Positions 1-5,606 of a stretch of DNA of 5,774 nucleotides are shown here, piece after piece (the first letter of the stretch is position 1; the number at the start of each line of letters is the position of its first letter). Under the pieces are notes generated by a model that had not been told where the DNA came from, searched no databases, and saw nothing but the letters and a program-made list of their open reading frames with translations. A program made the position numbers and the translations under genes. This DNA is from Bacteroidales bacterium (GTDB taxonomy: Bacteria; Bacteroidota; Bacteroidia; Bacteroidales; GCA-2748055): positions 1 through 5,774 of the forward strand of contig JAOZLK010000315.1 of the NCBI GenBank assembly GCA_029934875.1, in the 5' to 3' direction.

Positions 1-40
1 AATTGTAATTCTTCGAATAGGCTTTAAAAATCTTATTCAT
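1..40 (-). CDS. Possible start of a further operon gene, cut by left edge
   Basis: On the minus strand an ATG at 40 opens a frame that reads MNKIFKAYSKNYN and remains open to the window edge. It starts 12 bases after the stop of the DUF2779 nuclease gene, a spacing typical of operon neighbours in this window. Thirteen codons are too few to prove coding, and the open frame could be chance. I see no terminator-like hairpin plus T-run between the nuclease stop and this ATG, which fits continued transcription to the left. Confidence 0.3.
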   Translation of the reverse strand, partial: MNKIFKAYSKNYN

Positions 41-52
41 AGTCTCATGTTT

Positions 53-2008
53 TTAAATATCTCTCCACCCCTCCCACAAAAATACCATTGCCATAGTATC
101 CAGTTCACAGTACTTCAGTAATCCTTCAACAATCCGATTCCTCTCCAAATCACTCATTTCAGTAAACTGCATCATGGCGTAGGCGGTCATGGCGGCGCCT
201 CCGTCGGCCAGCCGGTCGCCCATTAGGAATTCTTCCACGTTATCGTCATCCAGGTCATCAAAGAGGGAGGGGAGTAGCTTGTAGGGGCTGATTACTTTGC
301 CCTGTTCGTCCTCCTGGATCCAGATCCAGCCATCGTCAAAGTGCTGGCTCCTGATTTCGGAGTTCTTGCCATAGATGGGTTGGGAATATTTCTCCTTGAT
401 GTGCTCGGATGAATTCAGGATGGCTGGTAGTACCGCTTTCAGGGAATTGGATCCGCCCATGATGGGATGCCAGTAGTGTTTTTTGACTACATCCAGCAGG
501 TCGATCATATCACGGGGACCGGTGTGATTGGCTGAGTGGGTGATGGTCCTGATAAATTCAATGAGTTCCTCTTTGTCATCTACATCCCTGGCTGCCTGAA
601 GTTGCACTTGGATGTGATTCAGAATGGTATTCTCATGTGCTGCATACCTGAAGACTGAACCGTTGTCATTGGAAAGTTGTTTTTTTAATTCCCTGACAAA
701 ATCGAAGTTGGGGAAGTGTCCGCGTTCCACGTTGATGTATTCTGGCAGGTGCTCGATGCTTCCGTCTTCCTGGATCACATGGTGAGAAAACTGGAAGGCC
801 ACATCTTCATAGGATCTCATTCCCCGGTAAAAGGGAACGGCCACCGCGGAGGTCTCAAAGTCGATCATATGCAGGGGGTAGATCCAGTGCGACATCTCTT
901 CTATGAGTCCGTCGTTATCGATGTAGGCGCTGGGATCTTGGTCACGCGTTCTTTTCACCTGCAGCCACTGACGGGATTGCCGGGAAAGGGTAGGGGTGGG
1001 ATCGTCTGCATCGGGACCGAGGTGAAAGGGTTGTACGTGGTCCATATGGAAGATCCTTTGCTCGATCATATCCGGTTTTCGCCTGAAATCCCAGATATCG
1101 AAGATGGATGGTTTTTCAAAATCGGGATCGGCCAGTCGGAACTGGGGTGCCCAGCACTCTTTAAACCCGGAGACCTTACCCTCTTGCTCCTCTTCCAGAG
1201 TGCATCTGAACTCACAGTTCCCACAATCTTTATGAACAGGCATGTTGATTTTTTCATCATCCCAGTAATGGTTTGCCAGCATGTTGCAATACTCCCCGAA
1301 TGGAGCCGGCAGGGGGTTCCGTGAATCTGTTCTGTTGTAAATCCGCTCACACAAATCATTCACATTGACCCGGGTTAAAATCGCTTGTCCAAGTCCCTCG
1401 GCAGAGACATCCCCTACATATTCCACATGCGTCCTTCCATCCTGGTGATCCCTCAACAAGAACTTCTGGTTGAGGCCATCTATGCTGGCAGTGGTGGTTT
1501 TATCTGCCAGCATCAGGTATGCGTCTACTTGCCATTCGGGTCTGGCCAGGCCCAGCACATGTTTCTGGAAAGCCACATCATAGACATATGGCTTCCAGCC
1601 GGAAGCAATATAGCCTCCTTTGTCCAGCATATCCATGGAGGAATTTCCATCAAAACTCTTAGATTTTACCTCGATCAGGTTTACCAGATTCCCCCTCTTT
1701 TCGAGAATATCCACCCGCACAAAATAGCGGCCCACCTGTATGGCCGCTTCAAAGATTACCACGTTATCCTGTTCCAGTAATTCACTGGTCCGGGCTACTG
1801 AAAGGTTGTAGTCCAGCGTTTCTATATAGTGCCCTCCAGGATAGTAACATGTAGCCAGCGCACCCACCTGGTACCCGCCTTTAGCCAGCGCTTCCAGGAA
1901 CTCGTTGTCTGAATTCTTATTTGGATACTGGTTCTTGCCTGTGTAATAAAGTTTGGTCGGGCAATCTAGCGCCAGCAGAAATCTGGATTTGGTAAGGTAT
2001 CGTGGCAT
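53..2008 (-). CDS. DUF2779 protein: Cas4/RecB-like PD-(D/E)XK nuclease fused to DEDD-type exonuclease domain
   Basis: This 651-aa protein probably degrades or processes nucleic acid with two nuclease modules. The N-terminal half resembles Cas4/RecB-type PD-(D/E)XK nucleases: D100 follows a strand, then E113-V-K115 forms the E-x-K motif. C16 and a later cluster (C262, C265, C269, C285) resemble the split cysteine set that holds a 4Fe-4S cluster in Cas4 and AddB. The C-terminal half matches DUF2779, an RNase H-fold exonuclease family: MIDFET (D383, E385) as the first motif, R499/D503 in a DLLDVV segment, G-S-N-S-L-K near 518-524, and Y633-C-E-L-D637 as a YxxxD third motif. The second catalytic aspartate is less certain; the family segment near 455-460 reads YAAHEN. 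ATG at 2008 is preferred because the conserved start, up to C16, follows directly. It is the third gene of the leftward operon, 40 bases after the 160-aa gene. Family assignment is strong; substrate is unknown. Confidence 0.9.
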   Translation of the reverse strand: MPRYLTKSRFLLALDCPTKLYYTGKNQYPNKNSDNEFLEALAKGGYQVGALATCYYPGGHYIETLDYNLSVARTSELLEQDNVVIFEAAIQVGRYFVRVDILEKRGNLVNLIEVKSKSFDGNSSMDMLDKGGYIASGWKPYVYDVAFQKHVLGLARPEWQVDAYLMLADKTTTASIDGLNQKFLLRDHQDGRTHVEYVGDVSAEGLGQAILTRVNVNDLCERIYNRTDSRNPLPAPFGEYCNMLANHYWDDEKINMPVHKDCGNCEFRCTLEEEQEGKVSGFKECWAPQFRLADPDFEKPSIFDIWDFRRKPDMIEQRIFHMDHVQPFHLGPDADDPTPTLSRQSRQWLQVKRTRDQDPSAYIDNDGLIEEMSHWIYPLHMIDFETSAVAVPFYRGMRSYEDVAFQFSHHVIQEDGSIEHLPEYINVERGHFPNFDFVRELKKQLSNDNGSVFRYAAHENTILNHIQVQLQAARDVDDKEELIEFIRTITHSANHTGPRDMIDLLDVVKKHYWHPIMGGSNSLKAVLPAILNSSEHIKEKYSQPIYGKNSEIRSQHFDDGWIWIQEDEQGKVISPYKLLPSLFDDLDDDNVEEFLMGDRLADGGAAMTAYAMMQFTEMSDLERNRIVEGLLKYCELDTMAMVFLWEGWRDI

Positions 2009-2048
2009 AATGGATTCAATTGATAATCTGTTAACTAATTTAGATATT

Positions 2049-2531
2049 TTAGGATTTGGTTCTCAGAGACCTTATTAACTTTTTCAAGGCCCAGTGAAAC
2101 TGGTAGTAGTTGGTATCGATGAGCAGGTAGAGATGGCCTCCTTTTATAAATACGCCATAGAACATGATCAGGTTTACGGGTTTCAAACTGGGGGGTGTGG
2201 TAGTTGTAAGCTGGTTGGGGAGATCCAGTATTCTTTCAACCTCTGCCAATTCTGCAGCACTGTTGAATTTGAGTAACCTGAGTGCAGCAAGTTTCTCTGC
2301 CTTGATAAACGGTCCGAATTCCTCCTGAGCCGGATCGACAGTCTCACCGGATTCAACCATCGTGATAAGGTCATTCACCTCTCCTTTTACCGAATCTAAG
2401 AGTCTGAAACCATAACCAGCCCGTGCATATCGTTCTAGCTGGCCGGCGAGTGTATCGATATTCTGAACCTTCTGAAAGTCCACGAAACCTCGGTGTATGA
2501 GCGATTCAATTTTTACATCTATGGGTATCAT
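2049..2531 (-). CDS. Hypothetical protein, 160 aa, between the AAA+ ATPase and the nuclease
   Basis: I do not recognise this family. The 160-aa product starts at ATG 2531, 15 bases after the ATPase stop, and is followed 40 bases later by the nuclease gene, so it is almost certainly co-transcribed with both. The N-terminal two thirds look helical and charged (residues about 20-105, rich in Leu, Ala, Glu). A Thr/Pro-rich linker near 108-116 (TTTTPPSLKP) leads to a hydrophobic, aromatic C-terminal part (NLIMFYGVFI, then HLYLLIDTNYYQFHW) that reads more like beta strands than a membrane helix because charged or polar residues interrupt it. No signal peptide, cysteine motif or catalytic motif is apparent. 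The gap before the start contains a run of nine A on the coding strand, typical of A-rich Bacteroidota leaders rather than a Shine-Dalgarno. Position suggests an adaptor or substrate-recognition partner; this is inference only. Confidence 0.8.
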   Translation of the reverse strand: MIPIDVKIESLIHRGFVDFQKVQNIDTLAGQLERYARAGYGFRLLDSVKGEVNDLITMVESGETVDPAQEEFGPFIKAEKLAALRLLKFNSAAELAEVERILDLPNQLTTTTPPSLKPVNLIMFYGVFIKGGHLYLLIDTNYYQFHWALKKLIRSLRTKS

Positions 2532-2546
2532 ATCTTTTTTTTTAGT

Positions 2547-4211
2547 TTAAAATCCTACTGTATTTATTTTCCTGTAGCTGCTTTCCAGCCTGCAATTCTT
2601 CTGAAGCGTTTCAAAGAGATCCAGGTCTTCGACCATCTGGATAAGAAGGGTCTGTTTTACGATATTGTCAATCTGACCCCCCGTTAACTCGAAGTTCTTG
2701 CTGAGCTCCCTCAACTGCCTTACTGGTAACTCGGGCAATTTACTTTTCCATATTTTAAACCGGCTCTCCGGATCGGGATGGGTGAAGCGGAGTTTGAACA
2801 GAAACCTCCTGTCGAATGCTTTATCAAGATTCTCGGTAAGGTTGGTGGTGGCAAGCAATATACCTTCAAAGGACTCAAGCTCTTGCAGCAGGATGTTCTG
2901 CATGATATTAATTGCATACTGTGATGAAGTGTCGCCACTGCCAACGCTTTGGCGTGTAGACAACAGTCCGTCCACCTCATTGATAAAGAGAATGGGGCAT
3001 TTTTTGGTATTTCGTATGACCCTTCTGTAATCGTCAAATATTTTCTTAACCTGTTTCTCGCTCTCCCCGAACCACTTGCTTCTGGCTTGGCTCAGATCCA
3101 CCATCATGATTTCGCGATTCGTTTTCCTGGCTAACTGGTAAACCAGCTCGGTTTTCCCGGTTCCCGATTCTCCGTATAGGAGCACGGTGAGCCCGGAGTT
3201 GAAATTCCTTTTCTCAAGCTGGCGCCTGATAGTGTTGAACTTTTTTTGGGACAGGGTCCTGCCCAGGTTATTGATATCGGTTTCCAGGTCGGAGTTAAAA
3301 TAGAGCCTTCGGAGTTTGAGGCTGGCAGGCTCTATCAGCAATCCGCTATTCAGATCCTGCATGGGAAGATCATTTTGTTTCTGGAAAAGCGTAGAGATTG
3401 CTTTTTCTGAAATTTTCATGATTTGTACGTCACCAAATTCGGTCCGCTTCAGCTCAATAATCTCCTTCTTAAGAAGTGAATGCTTACCCTGGACCATCTC
3501 CTGGTGAAAGGCAAACTGATCGCTGATATCGTCAAAAATATCTTCGGCAAATTCGGACAGATCCACTTCGGATCGACCAAGTAGGTGGAGGTAGGATAGG
3601 ACAAATACAATACACCTGTCCATGGGATTTACAAGTTGATCCTTGACAAAATTGATGTATTCGAGTTTGGGGTTGCTTTTTATAAGTGCCTCGGTATCCT
3701 GAATCAATTGTCGCGTAGTGATGATACTTCTTTCGCATTCCCCAGCCAGCTGATAGATCCTTTCCAGAAATTTTGGCAGGTCAAATACGCTCTTCTGCAG
3801 AATTTTACTCTTATCCATTTTCTGAATACCCTCAATGACCCTGTCCGGTATTTTATAGTAGACAGAATTAAAGCTGCCTGATTCATTTCCCGATCGTGAG
3901 TTCTTCCTGATCAGGCCCCTGGTGCTTAGGACCTCTATCTCTTCCATCCTTCCAACCAGGGATAATGGACTGATTTTAAAATGTCGTGCCAGGGATTCCA
4001 TGTTGGTACGTTTGACCAGGCTCGTTTCCAGGATTGTTGAGAATAGTACGGCCTGGATGGGTGAGACTTCAAGAAAGCCGGAAAGGATGTTGATCTCATT
4101 CCTGCTCTCCGCAAGTTTCTCCAGGTTTAACTGGCTTTTTGCCGAACTCCTGGAGATCGTCTCGACAATATTTATTAAATTGATTTGCTGTGGGTCTTGT
4201 TTGCTTTTCAT
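2547..4211 (-). CDS. AAA+ ATPase with N-terminal winged-helix-like region
   Basis: This 554-aa product is a classic-clade AAA ATPase, likely a ring-forming remodeller that uses ATP to move or unfold a protein or nucleoprotein target. The ATPase domain spans about 340-520: Walker A GESGTGKT (347-354), pore-loop-like KWFGE (379-383), Walker B ILFINEVD (407-414), sensor-1 ATTN (454-457), arginine-finger-like DRRF (467-470), and a sensor-2-type LTGGQI (509-514). The Walker B aspartate is replaced by N411 while the catalytic E412 is kept; NE-type Walker B motifs occur in some bacterial AAA families. Residues about 40-105 (SPIQAVLFSTIL through LSTRGLIRK) look like a winged-helix domain, and about 140-300 is a helical region of unknown role. 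ATG 4211 lies only 14 bases after a -7 promoter match, so the leader is very short. It is the first gene of the leftward operon and diverges from the WYL gene. Substrate is unknown. Confidence 0.9.
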   Translation of the reverse strand: MKSKQDPQQINLINIVETISRSSAKSQLNLEKLAESRNEINILSGFLEVSPIQAVLFSTILETSLVKRTNMESLARHFKISPLSLVGRMEEIEVLSTRGLIRKNSRSGNESGSFNSVYYKIPDRVIEGIQKMDKSKILQKSVFDLPKFLERIYQLAGECERSIITTRQLIQDTEALIKSNPKLEYINFVKDQLVNPMDRCIVFVLSYLHLLGRSEVDLSEFAEDIFDDISDQFAFHQEMVQGKHSLLKKEIIELKRTEFGDVQIMKISEKAISTLFQKQNDLPMQDLNSGLLIEPASLKLRRLYFNSDLETDINNLGRTLSQKKFNTIRRQLEKRNFNSGLTVLLYGESGTGKTELVYQLARKTNREIMMVDLSQARSKWFGESEKQVKKIFDDYRRVIRNTKKCPILFINEVDGLLSTRQSVGSGDTSSQYAINIMQNILLQELESFEGILLATTNLTENLDKAFDRRFLFKLRFTHPDPESRFKIWKSKLPELPVRQLRELSKNFELTGGQIDNIVKQTLLIQMVEDLDLFETLQKNCRLESSYRKINTVGF

Positions 4212-4225
4212 AATTAGAGTTTTGA

Positions 4226-4233
4226 CAAACCTA
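4226..4233 (-). promoter_or_regulatory. Bacteroidota -7 promoter element for the AAA+ operon
   Basis: The minus strand reads TAGGTTTG, a perfect match to the TAnnTTTG -7 consensus of Bacteroidota housekeeping promoters. The operon's ATG follows after 14 bases, implying a leader of roughly ten bases or fewer. No TTTG -33 box is seen about 19 bases upstream; that spot is occupied by the predicted operator, so the promoter may depend on or be blocked by the regulator. Confidence 0.65.
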
Positions 4234-4243
4234 CAGTGCTCCG

Positions 4244-4260
4244 CCGCATTGTATGTGCGG
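4244..4260. promoter_or_regulatory. Predicted operator of the WYL regulator, site 1
   Basis: CCGCATTGTATGTGCGG is an inverted repeat with perfect 5-bp arms (CCGCA/TGCGG) around a 7-bp centre. It lies between the divergent AAA+ operon and WYL gene, ends 19 bases before the WYL start, and covers the place where a -33 box of the operon promoter would be. A 15/17 match occurs in the other divergent region of the window, which makes chance unlikely. Binding by the WYL protein is inferred from position. Confidence 0.7.
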
Positions 4261-4279
4261 TGATAAAAAAAATTGATTT

Positions 4280-5281
4280 ATGCCTAAGAACTACTCAGCT
4301 TACGTGCGTTATATTCTGATAAACAGGGCGCTTTCCAATGGAGGAAGAGCTAGTTTGAAAAAGCTTAAAGAAGCATGCGAGCGCGCCCTGGATATTTATC
4401 CCCTGGGTACACGCACCATTGAAAAGGATATCGAGTTAATGCGTAAGGACAGCAACCTGGGGTTTAATGCCCCCATAGAATACGACTACTCTTCCAGGGA
4501 GTACTACTATGCCGATCCGGACTATTCGATTGACAAGACGTCGCTTTCGGATGAAGAAATTATTTCCCTGGTTTTTGCAGCACAGCTTTTGGAGCAATTT
4601 AAAGATATGGAGGTATTCAGGACCTTCCGGGGGACCGTTCAGAGACTGATTGATGCGGCTGAAGTTTATGCAGAAGGAATGGGGAAAGGCCTTCAGGATA
4701 AAATTGAATTTGAACACGTCCCAGAGGTGAAAGGAAGCGAATACCTGGATGAGATCATGGAATCGCTATCGGAGAATATCGTTCTCGAGATAAGCTATCA
4801 ATCATTCTATTCCGACTCGGAGAATACCCATGTGATACATCCATATTATCTAAAGGAGTATCGCAACAGGTGGTACCTTATTGGTTACCACGATAAGTTC
4901 GAAGGGATAAGAACCTATGGCCTGGATAGAATTAAATCCATGAATCAACTAAAGGAGCATGATTTCAAGGAGTCCGGATTTGTAGCACAGGAATTCTATA
5001 AGCATATTGTGGGTGTAACCGCACTGGATGGCGATCCCATGGAGATTAAGATATCGGCAACCAGGGAGCAGGCGCTCTATTTGCGTACCCAACCCCTGCA
5101 TGATAGCCAGGAAATCGTCGAAGAGAATGATCAGGAGGTCATCTTTAAATTTCACCTGATCCCGACCTTTGAATTCAGATCACAGATTTTGGGATGGGGC
5201 GACCAGGTTAAGGTGCTTGAACCTGCTGAATTCCGGGAGGAGATTATCGAATCGTTGAGGTTGAGCCTGGGGCGGTACTGA
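4280..5281 (+). CDS. WYL-domain transcriptional regulator
   Basis: The 333-aa protein has the standard WYL-regulator layout. An N-terminal helix-turn-helix covers about 5-57, with a probable recognition helix in TRTIEKDIELMR (44-55), followed by the NAPIEYD...YYYADPDYSI segment (63-84) typical of Bacteroidota members. The WYL domain covers about 155-225, including the signature W198-Y199-L200 in NRWYLIGYH and the downstream TYGLDRI (212-218). A C-terminal WCX-like region covers about 250-333. WYL domains bind ligands, often nucleic acid or nucleotide signals, and such dimers bind inverted repeats; they regulate many phage-defence loci. ATG 4280 gives a start in line with relatives and follows an A-rich leader with no Shine-Dalgarno. 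A 17-bp inverted repeat ends 19 bases before this start, predicting autoregulation together with the divergent operon. Whether it represses or activates cannot be read from the sequence. Confidence 0.95.
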   Translation: MPKNYSAYVRYILINRALSNGGRASLKKLKEACERALDIYPLGTRTIEKDIELMRKDSNLGFNAPIEYDYSSREYYYADPDYSIDKTSLSDEEIISLVFAAQLLEQFKDMEVFRTFRGTVQRLIDAAEVYAEGMGKGLQDKIEFEHVPEVKGSEYLDEIMESLSENIVLEISYQSFYSDSENTHVIHPYYLKEYRNRWYLIGYHDKFEGIRTYGLDRIKSMNQLKEHDFKESGFVAQEFYKHIVGVTALDGDPMEIKISATREQALYLRTQPLHDSQEIVEENDQEVIFKFHLIPTFEFRSQILGWGDQVKVLEPAEFREEIIESLRLSLGRY

Positions 5282-5282
5282 T

Positions 5283-5522
5283 CTATTTGCTCTTCTTGAA
5301 AACAATATTTTGAGGGACTTTAATCTCCTCACTAAAATGGAAGAAGGCAGTTAGTGCCTCCCCTTTGATATAGACGGTATACAAGTTGTCATCCCCTTTT
5401 TCAGGTTCAATGCCCGTGTATTCAATTAAGTGCTTATCGAGCCACTTTTTGACCTGGGCGTAGGGTCCTATTTGCAAATGCTCTTTGGGATCTTTTCTTC
5501 TTTCAAAATTCATTGCTGTCAT
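5283..5522 (-). CDS. Small hypothetical protein, about 79 aa
   Basis: I do not recognise this protein. The preferred start is ATG 5522 (MTAMNFERRKD), giving 79 aa; ATG 5513 nine bases downstream is an alternative. A TTG at 5555 would add 11 residues but lies inside the predicted operator, so I reject it. The product is charged, with a probable helix around residues 21-33 (YAQVKKWLDKHLI), then alternating segments that look like strands (NLYTVYIKG, LTAFFHFSEE, QNIVFKKSK). There is no signal peptide, membrane segment or catalytic motif. It is convergent with the WYL gene, with a single base between the two stop codons, and diverges from the gene at the right edge. The same operator cassette found before the WYL gene ends 21 bases upstream of its start, so it probably belongs to the same regulon. 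Smooth codon use supports a real gene. Confidence 0.7.
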   Translation of the reverse strand: MTAMNFERRKDPKEHLQIGPYAQVKKWLDKHLIEYTGIEPEKGDDNLYTVYIKGEALTAFFHFSEEIKVPQNIVFKKSK

Positions 5523-5543
5523 TATTATATCGTTTTTTCCTGG

Positions 5544-5560
5544 GCGCAGATACAATGCGG
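5544..5560. promoter_or_regulatory. Predicted operator of the WYL regulator, site 2
   Basis: On the minus strand this site reads CCGCATTGTATCTGCGC, matching site 1 at 15 of 17 positions and keeping 4-bp inverted arms (CGCA/TGCG). It sits between the divergent 79-aa gene and the right-edge gene, 21 bases before the former's ATG, and 10 bases before the -7 promoter match that faces the latter. The same spacing is found at site 1. Confidence 0.7.
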
Positions 5561-5570
5561 TTGAGGGGCT

Positions 5571-5578
5571 TAGGTTTG
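5571..5578 (+). promoter_or_regulatory. Bacteroidota -7 promoter element for the right-edge gene
   Basis: TAGGTTTG on the plus strand is identical to the operon's -7 element, and the following TC is shared too. The start codon of the right-edge gene lies 28 bases downstream. As at the operon promoter, no -33 TTTG is evident and the predicted operator occupies that position. Confidence 0.65.
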
Positions 5579-5606
5579 TCCAAGTTATTCAAAATTTAGA
5601 TACAAC

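Larger units (their letters stand above)
4224..4260 (-). repeat. Regulatory cassette, copy 1 (operator, 10 bp, TAGGTTTGTC)
   Basis: This 37-bp unit consists of the 17-bp operator, a divergent 10-bp spacer and the 10-mer TAGGTTTGTC. Against copy 2 it has 28 of 37 identical bases: 15/17 in the operator, 3/10 in the spacer and 10/10 in the promoter part. Conservation of both ends and of spacing, with a free spacer, indicates selection on function rather than a recent duplication. Confidence 0.75.
5544..5580 (+). repeat. Regulatory cassette, copy 2 (operator, 10 bp, TAGGTTTGTC)
   Basis: This is the inverted partner of the cassette at 4224-4260, with the promoter element facing the right-edge gene and the operator nearer the 79-aa gene. 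The two copies flank the WYL gene plus the 79-aa gene. Confidence 0.75.

Noticed and set aside
716..1324. A 202-codon plus-strand open frame opposite the nuclease gene
   Set aside because: It lies wholly inside the DUF2779 gene on the other strand, has no recognisable motif, and the minus-strand protein has clear family motifs across this stretch.
1385..1780. A 131-codon plus-strand open frame
   Set aside because: It overlaps the PD-(D/E)XK region of the nuclease gene in antisense; its sequence shows no family features.
2535..2543. A run of nine T (nine A on the coding strand) between the ATPase and the 160-aa gene, considered as a terminator or phase-variable tract
   Set aside because: No hairpin precedes it, it is A not T on the transcript, and it lies between genes where slippage would not shift a reading frame; an A-rich leader explains it.
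4222..4227. TTGACA, a perfect sigma-70 -35 hexamer facing the WYL gene
   Set aside because: No acceptable -10 hexamer lies 16-18 bases downstream, and the bases are part of the conserved GACAAACCTA element, read on the other strand as the Bacteroidota -7 box.
3922..4263. A 113-codon plus-strand open frame reaching into the divergent promoter region
   Set aside because: It is antisense to the ATPase N-terminus and would run through the predicted operator; no motif supports it.
4436..4717. A 93-codon minus-strand open frame inside the WYL gene
   Set aside because: It is a shadow of a well-supported WYL regulator and has no independent start signal.
5523..5555. An 11-residue N-terminal extension of the 79-aa gene from a TTG codon
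   Set aside because: The TTG is inside the conserved operator, and two ATG codons at 5522 and 5513 are better placed after an A/T-rich leader.
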